Shown here piece by piece: positions 10,867 to 23,909 of a stretch of DNA of 64,000 nt. This DNA is from Lineus longissimus (lineage: Eukaryota > Nemertea > Pilidiophora > Heteronemertea > Lineidae). Numbering within the stretch: the stretch's first letter is position 1; each line of letters starts with the position of its first letter. Where the stretch lies: assembly GCF_910592395.1 (NCBI RefSeq), contig NC_088317.1:18028039-18092038 (forward strand), read 5' to 3'. The translations under genes and the position numbers were made by a program. The notes below the pieces were generated by a model that was not told where the DNA came from, searched no databases, and saw only the letters and a list, made by a program, of their open reading frames with translations.

Positions 10867-11378
10867 CAACAACTGTTTTCTAATATTTTTCCATGAAATA
10901 CATACCCCCTTCACATGATATCCTTGGTGAGACAGAGCCAAGAAATGCTGCTAACTCTTTCATTTTGTTCTTGGCCAAAAACATACACAAACATGTTACA
11001 GAACCAAGTACTTCTTTTCCACCCTTGTTCTTCTATGATCAGATCTACCTCGTGACAATCGTGGGAAATAGCTGTCAATATTGTCGATGAAAATAGATGG
11101 CAAGCTGTTACGTCCATGTGTTATATCCATTCAATGACTCAATTGACCTCACCAAGAAAAGTTCAAGATGCGACCGACGCGGCAGCTTCTGAAAAGAAGG
11201 CGAACCTTGTGCTTCCGTATAGTACTAGTCAATACTCGACGCAATTACAGGAGAGAACCGATCCGAGGACTCAATGTGTCATACACTGCTTTCAGCAAAA
11301 GTACATTTGAGCAATTCAACCCATTAATGGATAACCTGATACCATCCCAGGCAATAACAAAGAATAAAGCTGTAAATG
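10867..11378. other. Non-genic sequence
   Basis: No gene is recognised. Overlapping short open frames on both strands (10893-11310) lack motifs. Confidence 0.35.
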
Positions 11379-11452
11379 TGACTGGGATTCGAATCACATC
11401 ATCTTTACATAGCTGGTCTAGGATAGCGCCCTACGGATTGAGCTATCAAGGT
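11379..11452 (-). mobile_element. tRNA-like SINE head, antisense
   Basis: On the - strand it reads TGATAGCTCAATCCGTAGGG (D-arm and A box), then about 35 bp later GTGATTCGAATCCCAGTCAC (a good B box / T-arm: GATTCGAATCCC). The order and spacing match a Pol III internal promoter. Anticodon-arm pairing is not clean and no CCA-ready acceptor stem is evident, so a SINE head or tRNA pseudogene is likelier than a functional tRNA. The DNA after it on the - strand lacks the central domain of the SINEs at 23693 and 27922, so it is a different family. Confidence 0.6.
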
Positions 11453-11601
11453 TCTGTGAACGTCTGAACCAGCAAATCTTTGAGCCTCCATGATAAGCAA
11501 CCGGCCCTCTAGCCCTTCGAGCGCATTGGACAGTACTAAGCATGGATTGGGTTTCACAATATTAATCAACGTATCAGACATTTCACGTGATTACTAAAGT
11601 A

Positions 11602-12080
11602 GCACGTTTCTTCGACACTCATTAGCCCACGCCCTCATCATAACTGTCAAATCATCAATATGAGCACTTGAGGAAGGAATTGGTGGATTCAGACATATTA
11701 GAACCAGGTCATCAACAGTATCTACATGATGTTCGATAATGTCAAGTTTCAGGTGAATAATCATTGTACATAGTGCGTCCACTAGCACTGTCGCAGCTGT
11801 CATAAAGATGTCGACGTCAAGTCAACACTTGGCAAGAACTTGTTAGTGGTTTTAATATTTGGTAAATTCAACAAAACTATTTATTTGCCACCGCATACTT
11901 CAAGACCATAAGACACCTACGCAATGTTAAACACAACTCTCAATGCAGCGGCACGTTTCTTGGACACTCACAATCCCACGTCCTCACTAGAACTGTCACA
12001 TCATCAATGGTAGCAGCACTTGAGGAATAAACTCAGTCTGGTGGATTTAGACACATATCGTGCCAGATCATCAATAGAAC
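11602..12080. repeat. Duplicated ~120-130-bp segment, two copies 349 bp apart
   Basis: Copy 1 (11602-11720) and copy 2 (11951-12080) share GCACGTTTCTT, GACACTCA, CCCACGYCCTCA, ACTGTCA, ATCATCAAT, AGCACTTGAGGAA, GGTGGATTYAGACA and GATCATCAA-type blocks in the same order. They differ by substitutions and an insertion of a few bases (caatggtagc) in copy 2. The intervening 230 bp is not obviously duplicated. There is no shared open frame. Confidence 0.75.
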
Positions 12081-12613
12081 TTGTGAATGAAGACTGGTGT
12101 TGTTGGGCAAAATAATTAGAAGAATGATCTGACATTCTGCATCCGCTCTTTGAGTGGAAATCGACCATAGCCTGAACAGATATATGCAATGTCAAGGACA
12201 CTGATGAACTTTAGGCGAACATTGGGAAATGGTCTTTCTCAGGATGCGCAGATGAACGTGTTGCTATCCTGAATTCTGGTTGGACACCCCCGTTTTAGCA
12301 GGATTCAAGATTGGGATTCGTCTACAGCAGCTTATCAACTGGAAGTGGGATGGGCCTATTCTTACCGCAACGTTAGAACAGGTTCTCCTTTCCATTGTTT
12401 TAATAGCTTTAACTTCGGATTGTGCGACTAACTCAATTCCTATACCTCAAAATAAACTGAAATAAACTGATATTCTGGATATGCTGTGATACACTCTCTA
12501 TCAACTCACATACAGCTGGAAGAAAATCTCCTGGTTGAGAGAAAATTGTAGACCCATGAAATGGAGGCCGAACAGACTGAAAACAAGTTTCCTGTTTGCA
12601 AAATGCAACAACA

Positions 12614-12706
12614 TCACGAGCCTTGGCATACAATACTGATACTACACCATTACACTCCATATTATGAGCCTTGACAGGCAATATTACCCCAGTACAGTCC
12701 ATATCA
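12614..12706. repeat. Two-copy tandem duplication, 47-bp period
   Basis: GAGCCTTG at 12618 and 12665 begins two units that share GAGCCTTGRCA, CAATAYT, TAC, CCA and ACASTCCATAT. The first includes a few extra bases. It is diverged and noncoding. Confidence 0.6.
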
Positions 12707-12719
12707 TACTCTCACATGA

Positions 12720-15215
12720 ATTGTGATCATTCTGTAAGCTCCAACAGACAAAAGTAGCACTCAATTTGAAACCTTGATGCAGGTACTACTCAAATATACC
12801 GTTCATTTAATCCCCTGTGTAGGTATTCATCAGCAGTAAGGACCCATCGAGTGATACTAATACAGAAATGCCAATTTCACATTTGACACTTGATCTAGTA
12901 TCCGGCCAAGGAACTACAACTAACATGAAATCAATAGATGAAATGTTCAGTCCAACTCTCTCATATATTCAGATTGCATGAAGTGCGAAAAATCGTGTTT
13001 AGATTAGAATTGAATTAGAGAAATTATTTTATAGAAATTGGATTGGGATTTTTTTAAAGATTGATACTGCATGCCCAGATTGAGGAGACACTTACTGGTC
13101 ACATTGAGAACATTACTGCCTATGGACCCCTTTAAAAGAAGGGTTGTGAGAGTTGTTGCTTATGTATATCGGATACTCGGTGATTGCACCAGAGAATGTA
13201 CCGACTTCAATCTCTGGTTCCCTCTGAACTGAGCACTATCTTTCTCTCCTCCGCCTTTAATTATGAAAGACAACAGGAAAGCATTTACATTCATCTTTTT
13301 AGCTAAATTTGACTCTATTTTTTAATAAACCACGAATGACAGAACGTGAATACTCATCCATACATACTTAAAGGAGGAAACTACTCAAATTTAGGCTTAC
13401 CTTTTAAATACTTTCTTATGTATTTTGTAATCCTCAAAATATTTATATAATCCAGATATGTACATGTAACAAATATATTTTAATAGATATTCCACTGCTT
13501 CAAATATTCCAAAGTTTCTGATCAGAATTGAAATAACCTGTTCTGAAATTTACAGTTATGAGGTGACTCTATGGGATATTCACAAACGTGAAGGTGTATC
13601 AGTTTTCGCCTCAGCTTCTTTTAGAAATAAAGCATTCCCATCCTTGGGGTCGTCCCCTATAACAGCCTTCGTTAAACGTCCAGCAAACTTATCGACGCGT
13701 CACATATGGTGTGTAGGCCTACAATAGTTGTCGCACTTGGTCCAGGATACTTTGCAACAGTGTTTCAATGAGTATCATTGGTAATCCATAACCTTTTTGT
13801 CGATTTGGAGAACATGTGTTCCACAGACGTATGCAAACATAACAAATAACAAATTGAGAATTAGACACTCTTGGACGTCAGAAAATATCTAGGAATCCTG
13901 AAGTGAATAGTCAATTCTGTAACATGGACTACACACAAGCAGTTATCCGGTCCCAGTTCTCATTTCAATTTATGCTTTGAGTACCTCACTCTTCCCCCGA
14001 CTTAACTTTTTTAAGACACACCAAATGAGTTAAGACGACATCGGGATTAATAAGTTTGAATCTGCATCAAAGAAGTTTATCCTTTACCAGAATATCATAT
14101 ATCCCTTTTCATCACAAAAACAGCCCTTGTTATACTAAGGAGTTGTCCCTTTCACGATTACTGAAATCCTTTTAAGACTATTTGACACAGGCTCCCCCAT
14201 GTAGCAATTGGCGACACTAGAAAAGCAACTGAAATAATCCGGATCTCTTCGAAAGAGCAAATGTGAGGAAAAATGTATTGTGTAAACTAGGCAACTGTAT
14301 AATGCATTAATGCATCACGTACACTGTACATCTAATCTAATCCGATAGATCCACTCGAATCTGGAAGATTCAGGATGTGTCAAACATTGCACTGTGGCAC
14401 AACAATGGGTTTTGAATCTCAAACTAGTCCCGAGGTTGAGAAAACCAACAGTGAAACGGGATCATCCTAATCCTTTAATCCCAAGACTAATCCACAAATG
14501 CAACAACACATTTGAATCTATGAAAAGTTTTAAATCTTCGACTAGCTCTGCAGCCCTCAGTGACGCGACGAAAACGCATTCGTTACTGCTGCGACCAGCT
14601 GCGAGTCTGGCGAACGGAAGTCAGAGGAATCAATACTCCAGGAACGCTGGAGCATGGCCGGTACTGACGTGCCAACACTATTCAATGCGGTGTCACAACC
14701 AGCAGATCTCTACTGAACTGCTCAGTCGTCAGGGAAACAGAGGCAAGTCTACTGGAAACCGCCAAATTTGGTGCATATATTTTTTTGGTGATTGGGAGAA
14801 ATTTTGAGAAAGGTTGTTATATTTGCAATAATCTTTGGGCGAAAAGCTCCACAACCTTTATTTCTATGAGTTTAGGAGAAACCATGTCTGGTTTCAGCGT
14901 TGGCTTAGTGTTGGCCTCAGGACAGGCCATTACATTGTCATTGGTAAATTTTATGGTATCTATCCGGAAAGATCGTATCTTTATCGTCGAACATCGTAAC
15001 CATGGAGAGGAAAACGGAGACAGGTCTTTGAGGTGGAGAAACATGATATGCATTGATCAAAACCTAGCTCCAGGCCTACCAGTTGCCTGAAGCGCAGGAT
15101 GATGAAGAATATGATCGAGGACGAGACAAGAGGGTGATGAAGAGTGACAGAATACCTTTTGTATTCGACATTCCCATAAATGAATACAGGGGATACATCC
15201 AATGCCAGCCCTCAT
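12720..15215. other. Non-genic sequence
   Basis: The longest frame is 14394-14807 (+, 137 codons). It has no recognisable domain or splice signals, and a composition no different from the surroundings, so it is not called. No RNA gene is seen. Confidence 0.4.
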
Positions 15216-15234
15216 CCCCCCCCCCCCCCCCCCC
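15216..15234. repeat. Poly(C) tract, 19 bp
   Basis: An uninterrupted run of 19 C followed by CACACCC. It produces artefactual proline-rich and glycine-rich open frames on the two strands. Confidence 0.9.
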
Positions 15235-15299
15235 ACACCCGCAGTTATTATCGCAGAAACTGCACAACAATTGACCAAGCAATTTTGAAATTTGTTGTA

Positions 15300-16730
15300 A
15301 ACTATTAGGTTATAGCAGCCAGCAGATGACAATCCCTCAATAACAGTCCAGACAACACATTTTAAAATTTTTAAGAAGTCGTTGATAACTTTACTGATGT
15401 CAATTTCAATGAGATTTGAAGCAGATGACGATCCCACGATAACGATCGAGACAGAAAAACTATTGGCGAGACATCACACCTGCTCGTGGAAGCCAAACGA
15501 TGTCATTATTGCCCAGATTAAGCAGTCTGTAGTCAATTCATTCTTAACCATAAATAAGCTGCACATTCTGGTACAATTTCCACAGGAGATGCACAAATAA
15601 TTATGTTATTCTTGAGTTGAAACAGTGATAGGAGAGGACAAACATTATTGCAAGGAAAATGTCGGAGTGTGCTGTTGACATAGACCAATGACTTCTGAAA
15701 TCATGGCCATCACAAAATTGCATGGACATGTTTGTTCGTGACAAATCCATATGCTTGCAGAAATTGCAAACTCTCTCTTCTTTAACATGTATGTTTCCCA
15801 GTTCATCTTGACACAATATATCCAGATGAAGTTCCAAAGATAATGGACTCATTGACAATTGCTGTAATTTTAGCCAATCAATCCTCTCATCTCACATTGT
15901 AGAAATAGAAATGTTTTTTTACATCAAAAAATAATTTTCAATCATTCTTTATCACAGCTTGATCACGTTGATTTTATTCCCCCAAGGCAATGTAGAAAAA
16001 CACAAACTTGACCATTTTTCCTCCAAAAATCGGAAGAGAAGAATTTCGTTTGAATTGTTTAACGAGAAATACCAAAACTAATTTCAAGCTCTGACGAAGG
16101 AGGAACTCGGTTTCTTTTCTGAAACTAGCTCTTTTCAAACTGAAGTATGTGATCACTAACTATTAGGCATTGCAAGGAATATGCCCGATTTTGATTTCAA
16201 AAACTTCCAAAAGGCAAGTCCTTTGATCTCCTTAGCGCAGTTACGTCTTGATGAGCGGCAACTTTCCAAAGATACAAAATTTGTCGCCCAATCCCCATTG
16301 TTGAAAATAACTTTAATAGATCAGATGAATTGAAAGTAAATTTAGTAGCTCTTCTAACCAATCAGAAAACTCTGACCACAGAAAAGTCGAAATCCGAAAC
16401 TTGTCTAGCAAACCATTTAGAAATCTCAGTTTCAATGACATATATCAATGATGAAACCCTCTGGCTAGAAATTACCGCAGAGTCTTTTTGCATTTGAAAT
16501 GAGGCGTCAAATTGCAAGGGGATCCCATTAGATGGAAGATAGTACACCGTGGACTGATCTTTTGTTTTTCTCTGTAGAGACAAGTATTAGTCAAGCTGGG
16601 CTGACTTCTGTAATGGAATCCATTGATTTTGAGCCATGGAAAAAGTGGCTCTAAATGCTTGGCCGGTTTGATTACTGCCAATTCGTGTCATCACTTCGGA
16701 AAAAAGTTGTCAGTAAAAAATCAGTTTTTG
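15300..16730. other. Non-genic sequence
   Basis: Only short open frames (15382-15600 on +, 15601-15858 on -) without motifs. No clear repeat. Confidence 0.35.
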
Positions 16731-16734
16731 CACT

Positions 16735-17025
16735 TTCAGAGGGAGTATTCTGTTCGCTTTTAAAATGACATCAATACCTTGTTGCTTTCCCATGTAATAC
16801 TTTGCCAAATTTCACAATGATATCAGTACTTTTGGTGCTTTGAGATGGAATATTCTGTCCACATTGATAATGATATTAGTGTGTCATGGCTTTTGGATGG
16901 AAAATATACTGATATTCCACAGATGGCCTTTCTCAGAAGGGGTATTGAGAAGCAAAGGCAAACCAAATAACTTTACTTGTATTCTCTGTTAAGTTTAAAG
17001 TGATATCAGTGTACCATTTCGTTTT
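16735..17025. repeat. Weak degenerate tandem repeat, ~100-bp period
   Basis: The pattern TTTNAGANGGANTATTCTGT, some 20 bp, then ATGAYATYARTR recurs around 16735-16780 and 16838-16885, with a weaker third version near 16980-17020 (TATTCTCTGTTAA, then GTGATATCAGTG). The copies are strongly diverged. It may be an old duplication or chance in AT-rich DNA. Confidence 0.4.
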
Positions 17026-17039
17026 GGTCACAAACTTCC

Positions 17040-19560
17040 TTTGTAACATATTTACGTGACCTTCGAACAGGAAATTAAAGACCTTTGAATTTCCTGGGTA
17101 CCAGACAGCGATCTGCCCTAATTTTTTTGATAGAATTGCTAGTGGATCAAAAAGTCCAGAAAAACGAAAAAAGATATCAGGAGAACATCAGAACTTTGTT
17201 CTTTCTGAATCAGACTGTCACACCCTTTTGCCTATGACTTGAAAACAATATCATTATGAGTGTAGGCAGACCTGACAAGTTTTTACCATGTTAAACGTAA
17301 CTTTTCATAAAGTTGATGCGATTGCCTTGCCTGGAGGGCAATCAGTTTGTCTTTCCACCAATTGAGTATTGTCTGATCCCTACTCCTGTTTCAAATATCA
17401 GGAAACCTTTACTTTTTTTCATTTTTTTTCTTCAATTTTTGATCCAAGTTCTATTCAACAGAGCCTCGATCAAGAAACATACTCCATTTTCCAACGCTCT
17501 TGATATACAATAGCATTCATTTCACCAACTGCGTCAATAGAAATCCCTATCTAAAGTTCGATCTGACCTCACGAGGACAGCATATCAAGAAATTGATCTT
17601 CGAACGTGGATTTCCAATACCCCTGGACATTAAAGCATATTCTGTAGAGAATGAATCGTGACAAAGCTCCTGCTAAATTCAATTTGATGGGCTAATCCGG
17701 ACAAATCCAAATGTCAATTTGACCTCCCAAGGATATGGTACAATAGTTCCCAGGATAAATTATGCACACAAAAGAGTGACAGCCTGAAACATCAACCACA
17801 TTTGGACCATGACTATCTTGAGCAGTTTGGGGCTGCTCAATTAGGGCAAGGAACCAGCTATTTACCGCTTGTATACCTATTTGACCCAAACAATTAGACT
17901 TCCTAATTCCCCTTTATCCTATTTCATCCAATGTCATTCGTCGCCAATTTCACGATCAGTAACCTGTGTGATACATCATACATGTCACAAGGAATCGATC
18001 TATTCCGCGGACGATATGGTCCCGAGAGAGGGCGAAATCCCAAATTGGATCTTGTGCCCACAAAACCAAAATCTTGCCATCTATATGCAATTTGGGGTGT
18101 CCTGATGTGTCCCAGACGCACGCCCCAATGAATACTGTTGAGAAATGCAGTGCAAGTCCTCCTTTTTACGCCTCCTTGATATGCCCCTCTCTATTAATCT
18201 TAAGTTGTCGTTGAATTGTAACTTTCTATCCCTTGCCCAGGCCTTGGGAATTCTGTCAAGGTTTTTAATCAAACATCCCTTGATTGGAGTGTCGCACTAC
18301 CCTCAGATCTTCAACACACCCTATAATCCGAATGAAATGATCAAGCAGCACCACCTTAACGATAATGACGCCCGCTCATTAGGCGGCGGCCATTTTCCAT
18401 CCGGTAGTATTGGATTTTGTGATATTATTGGATTTTGTCAATCATTAGATTTCCTAGTAATAAGGTTGCTTGGAAGATTTTAGCGCATTTGATCCGCCCC
18501 AGATTTCTCGATGAAGGAAGATGGCGAGATCAGATCACGGTGCTATAGGTATTCGATCAGCTTAGAGATTAGCATACCTTGGGGTCGTTATTTGGCGTGG
18601 GGCAGTAGCCTGGTTAGAACTTTTGATGTACAGGAAAATGTACTGGCACTTCTAGTATGGTAAGGTCGGTTAAACTATCAAATTTCGACAGGATTTTTTG
18701 GCAGAACTCAAGGCTGTAACCATCAACAAGTGACCTAGAACATCAGGGTAATCAGGCCAAACGTCATAAAATATCTCAGTATTTCTATGGTAAAAATGTG
18801 CTGGTAAACATGGTAAAAAGCCTAAATCAAGTAGGCTCAGGGGCCATCTTAGCTTGCTTCGTAAACTTACCAGATTTCCTTATCGTGAGAGAAAATTTGA
18901 TCAAAATGTCAGAGCTAAACTATCCAGTTACCCTTTGAAAATTTGATATCAAAGTGTGTCCAGACTGAAATACCCATTAATCAAGGAAATGACTGATTCC
19001 AGGTCAGCAGGGCTGAGAACCCCACTGAGAGCTATTGGGGTTATTGACTTCGACTAAGTTAATGGGGGACATCAAGGATATGGCAAAGGGTTTCAATAAA
19101 GTTTAGGGTGATGTTTCTCCAATATTGAAAGCAAAAAGTTCAACGACTTTTACTTTCAAAAAATGTCGGAGAAGAAAATGTCTTGTTTTTTTCCCAATCA
19201 GAAAGTAACGTTATGCATCTAGTGCATCTTATTGCACTGTAACTGGCGTCTTCCCGACAACAGCATCATTGCTCCACTAAACAACTACTTCGCTACCCAG
19301 GGTCAATTACCAATCGACAGCAGTTTCTTGCAGGGAATTAGAGGCTGTTACCCTACAAATTGCCTTATAAGCCACGAATTAGCCCTTAAATGGCTCAACC
19401 GCCTGTACTGTATGAGCGGCTTATCACTTATGGATCAATGAACTATCCTTAGTTTTCAACGGTATAATGTAAGTGTCAGAGTATGATTCTGTGACAGTTC
19501 CCCATGCCTGGCCAAATGAAAGGTATGGTTTTCAAAGATATCCGTCTGTGTCAGACAAAG
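17040..19560. other. Non-genic sequence
   Basis: No supportable gene. Overlapping frames at 17869-18131 and 18145-18483 show no domain. A short tandem 'attattggattttgt' occurs twice near 18408-18440. Confidence 0.35.
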
Positions 19561-19574
19561 GCATGCTTTTCTTC

Positions 19575-19624
19575 CCTTCTTTAAGGTAAAACCTTAGAAG
19601 GCTTTACCTTCTTTAAGGTAAAAT
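19575..19624. repeat. Nested hairpin with flanking direct repeat
   Basis: CCTTCTTTAAGGTAAAA occurs twice (19575-19591 and 19608-19624). AAGGTAAA (19583-19590) pairs with TTTACCTT (19603-19610), and an inner CCTT/AAGG pair extends the stem. The direct and inverted repeats share bases, so the tract could fold as a cruciform. Confidence 0.65.
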
Positions 19625-19912
19625 TTTGACCTAGTCATCGCATTTCTCCATGTCCAACTCAATGGATGTGCAGTCACTAAAACACATGCCTCTACAGGCA
19701 AACAAGAACATAAGAAGTTGTAAAGTTTTCTTAATTCGCTACAGAACAGCGCAGTAATGGATTTCCATTAGTAAGTTAAGAGCATTGTTCCTTTTTCATA
19801 TTGCATCAGGTTTGCAACAATAACCGCGATAAGGCTGTTATACTCACTACATAACATTTGAAAGGTAACTCTTGCAATCAGCATTTTACAAGAAAGTACA
19901 CAATATCACTGC

Positions 19913-20115
19913 AAAATTTGTAGAGTAACAACTTATTAAAACGTTCTTGCACGCAAAAACCCCTGCCTCGAGGATCTCATTTACATCACAAAATCCAAGC
20001 GAGATAGCGCTGTTTATCAGTATTTGTATTTGCCAAAATACACATCTAATTCTTTGCAATTTTGGTAAACCAACAACTTATTAAAACTTTCTTACGCAAG
20101 AACCCCTGCCTCAAT
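19913..20115. repeat. Two-copy tandem duplication, 145-bp period
   Basis: CAACTTATTAAAACKTTCTT followed by acgcaaRaacccctgcctc occurs at 19929 and 20074. Similarity extends leftward through 'tgcaaaatttgtagagtaa' versus 'tgcaattttggtaaacc'. Only the first copy is full length. No coding potential. Confidence 0.75.
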
Positions 20116-21600
20116 CAATAGCACACCTCACTTGGCCCAACCCATCATGCCACAGAAAATTGAAGCCTATCTCTTTGTCCACAACATCATCATCGGCAGC
20201 ATCTTACACCACCTTCCTCAGGCAAGACGTCTAAGGATCCAAAGCCTGATGTGTCAGGATGACTAAACATTAGGTCACTTATACCCGGCAGCTACACTAA
20301 AGTTATAAGGTTGGAATATAATGAAGAGCTGTTGTTGGCGAGTCTGTGGTTGGGTGAGAAAGAAAAAGTGTCTGAAAAGGCCTGGTACAGCCTACTTTCT
20401 CCTCTCCGTAGCTTTTTCTGGTTCGGAATTAACAGTGGGAGCTATCTACTGTAGTTGCGGATATCGCGCAGGGTGATCTGTCATAGAGTGACCACGTTGC
20501 ACTCTTCCAGGCAAAAGATTTTCGTCAGATTTTCCTAATCTGGAGACATTTCATCCACGATTTGTATTCATACAGCCTTTTGGTTATATGTTGATCATAC
20601 CATCAAGATCAGTTTACAGCCAACCAAACTTGTTCATGACCCTGTTTGCTCAGGAAAACGAAAAGGCTGTTGTCATTACTAGAGATAATGACCATAAGAG
20701 AAATATCACAACATGTCTTTGTACTACAGTGTGCTTCATGAAAAGTCATCAACCATCCGACATGTCTTTTCGAACCATGTTTCTGCCAATCTGACGACAA
20801 GAAGTAGCTAGCACTCTTGTAAATAACATACATGCGTTATGGCCTGCAGACATGGAAACGAAACTGGTTAAATTAGTATTGACAGCCTTAATTATGAATT
20901 TGACCTTGCATGACGGAAGACAAGTCCACGAAATCCCCAACGGCCAATGGAACCACTGGGTCTCGCATCCGCCAGAATGATATCTGATCAAGGCTATTGT
21001 GGTAATGAATTCTCTCGCCTGTCCAGGGAATAAATACAATTCCAACATAACCTGACTTATACATTTGTGCCAATTCTGGTTAGTATGGGCCTCTTCTTCA
21101 CCCTGAAATGAGCTAAGAAATAGTTCACCCAATGTCTTATAGTATCTAATGCTGAAAATGCACTATCACTTCAGGTCTTCTCATCGTGAAATGCAATACT
21201 GTTAATGATATTTATACTTCTATTGCTGTGGGTACCATCATGTCAGAACATATTAGCCTTCTGGCTTCGAGCGTATTGTATTCCTATATTCCTAAAACTC
21301 ACACCAAAATCACAAGTGCGAAGGGACATTTTTTTTCTTCAGAAATCAAAGCAAATTGAAAATAAAGTGGTGAAAATATTTTATTGATTCGAGTAACCTG
21401 CACTCCCCTCGCTTTGGGGGAATTTCTTAACCGGATCAGATTTCGGCTTAATGCCTCCCAAAGGTGTGACCAGTACCTTAACCTTTAGGTGATAGAATTT
21501 GATGCCGTTTTCTGATAAGTTGCCTTGTATCTGGATAATCTAGTCCCACGGGCTTGCTGTAGCTACAAAAGAAGGGGATTTTCTGTCTAACCTGTCTCGG
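20116..21600. other. Non-genic sequence
   Basis: No supportable gene or RNA. Open frames on both strands at 20588-21132 are motif-free and mutually overlapping. Confidence 0.35.
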
Positions 21601-21605
21601 GACAG

Positions 21606-21632
21606 TGACCTTTAGATCCGTGCTAAAGGTCA
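21606..21632. repeat. Perfect 10-bp-stem hairpin
   Basis: TGACCTTTAG (21606-21615) pairs with CTAAAGGTCA (21623-21632) across a 7-nt loop. There is no T run after it and it is not near a gene. The arms include AGGTCA-type half-sites in everted orientation. A function is not inferred. Confidence 0.6.
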
Positions 21633-21639
21633 GATTACT

Positions 21640-23690
21640 TACCGTAGGATTTGGACAGATTTCTATTCCTTTGTCAGGGTTTCATATATCCCAGGGTCTT
21701 ATTCCCCAACATCTCATTAGAATTTATTAGCGAAAAAAGATACTCTACACTGTTTTTTTTATGATGACAGTCCTTAAATACCATGCAGGGTCCACTTGAG
21801 ACAAGTCTAATTTCAAAAAGAAACATATCCAGTAGACATTACATATATGTTTCGTTCAAATTTGACTTGATTACATCACGGCGGCCATTGAAAGCAGACT
21901 ATTAAGTTATGATTACCAATGCCTATCAAACTTTGTTAGAATATGACTGCTAATTTAGACTAAAGTGGAGTTGGACTCTAAATTTAGACAAAGCTTCTTG
22001 TGGCTCAAAGAGCATCACTAGCCACTCTAATTTTAATTTGAGCCCAAGAATTGCATTTCAAACATGATGATCTATCTTGGGATGCTCAAAGCATGTATTT
22101 AGACTTGACTTTCATCGATAGCACCAACATCTGCACACGGACGGGTAGATATTTGATAGTGCCTTAATGGCATCAAACACACTTTAGTGTTAAATTTCCT
22201 GTAGCTCTTGGAGCGTTTCGATAATCGGAAACAGAGCTTAATATACACGCTCCTAGAATACACCTCCTCTAATATACAGATCGCCCTAAGCATCCTTACA
22301 GATATAAATGCAAAATAAATGAATGACTTGGGACTAAAAGGACTGTTTAGCATTCATAAAGCTACAACCAAACAAATCTGAATTTAGACTCTTCTTCATA
22401 ATGATAGTTCTGCTTATAGAGCAGGTCACTATACAACCATTTCCTCCAATTCGTCATCAATGAAATAATGGCTGGCAACATTATCATCAGGCCCGAGGCA
22501 ACCAGTACTAAAAAGAATATCCGCCAACGCACATCTCTTGAACATCTTGTCCAAATAACAGCGCCAACTTAGAGCAGCACTGTGTTGACACTGCGGCCAA
22601 GCAAATGTATTTATCAGATCGGCGGATGGATTTAGGCAGATCAATCTGCTATGACAGAGATCAATGCATCCCCGGCTGACAGTGGCACGGGACTAAGCCC
22701 AAGATTGATTGATTACCTCGGCGCTAAGGCCAATTTGCACAACTCAACAGGAAGTCAACGTTTAACCCCTTTTACAATCCTTTTTGAAAATCTTTACCAC
22801 AGCAATACAAGCGTCAGAACAAACTGAAATTAGTTCGCGGACTGTTCAACACATTTGAATGAAAGATCACCAAAATGAGTCCCTCAGGACAGCACTGACA
22901 TTATGGCTATGGGTGCATAATGCACACCATTAGACAATGCCAGATGGCAATGACCAATATCAATGTGACTAAGAGACAATTTTGATGACATTTTGATGCA
23001 GCGCTCGTCATCCCACAGGTATACGGGTTCATTATGCATTCAATTCCATAATGTTCTGTGTTTGTGGTCTTCTAGCTTCAATGGGTGAACTCTGCGATAT
23101 TGTCTCCAGGATGGTGCAATTTTGTGGAAATAACCAAAATGTAAACGTCTTTGACACTTTGTCATGGTCTTTGCCCAAAAATGAAATGACTTACACGCAT
23201 GCAGCTGGTACCATCCCATGGTTCAAGCAATTACCTTCAAACTTTTCAATTACTATAAAGTGATAGAAGCGAACGTTTCTGAACTACAAGCTGATTTTAC
23301 CAATATTTCAGAGAAGCTGACAATACAGCAAACAAAAAGGTACTCTTGCAGCTTTGACAGGTTATTGGTTTGGCCAGGTTTAGGCCAGGTTTAGAGTGCA
23401 ATCTGCAACAACATTGACAAGAGTCACGGCGGAAACATCAACACAATTGTGCCTAATGCCAGCCTTTTGCCACTACATCAACTTCAGCAAGCTTTGGTGA
23501 TGATTGAAGTGACAATTTTTGTCGGAGTTGTATAGTCCTCCTCAGACAGACTCCATGGCTTAAACTACTCTGCTTACAAAAGTGGATGGTGCTCGGACTA
23601 GGATTTTTGACAAAGTACAGAGAAAATATCCCAAACCCTGGTAAACAGATGGCTATTGATGTTCTCATACTCAGGTAATATTTTTGGAGC
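21640..23690. other. Non-genic sequence
   Basis: No gene or strong repeat is recognised. Several frames of 60-84 codons are present by chance in AT-rich DNA. Confidence 0.35.
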
Positions 23691-23692
23691 CA

Positions 23693-23850
23693 CTCTGGAC
23701 TAGTGGCGTGGGTACTTGCCTGACACTTAAAGAGGACAGTCCTCGGTTTGAGCCCCACATTCGGCGTGCAACTTGAGACAAGTTCATTTAATCTAATTTG
23801 CCATACTCCACCCAGGTGTTTCATTTGGAACTGGTCAGAAGCGTTTTGAT
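23693..23850 (+). mobile_element. tRNA-derived SINE with conserved central domain
   Basis: The head reads GACTAGTGGCGTGGGTACTT followed by gcctga (A box region) and then CCTCGGTTTGAGCCCC (B box). The body includes acttgagacaagttcattta, then ttgccatactCCACCCAGG, then tgtttcatttggaactgg. This order (gagcaagtcact, ttgc, ccacccagg, ataaatgggta) is a conserved central block that I recall from several invertebrate SINE families. The copy is diverged, for example tttcatttgg in place of tataaatggg. The tail is not defined. It is the same family type as the element at 27922. Confidence 0.7.
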
Positions 23851-23909
23851 TATAGCATTGAACATGTTGAATGAACAGCTCATCCAGGCCTTTCAATTAC
23901 ATGGAGACC

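Noticed and set aside
11379-11452. Functional tRNA gene
   Set aside because: A and B boxes are good, but the acceptor and anticodon stems do not pair convincingly; SINE head or pseudogene is safer.
14394-14807. 137-codon + strand open frame
   Set aside because: No domain, no splice partners and composition like the surroundings; expected by chance in 64 kb.
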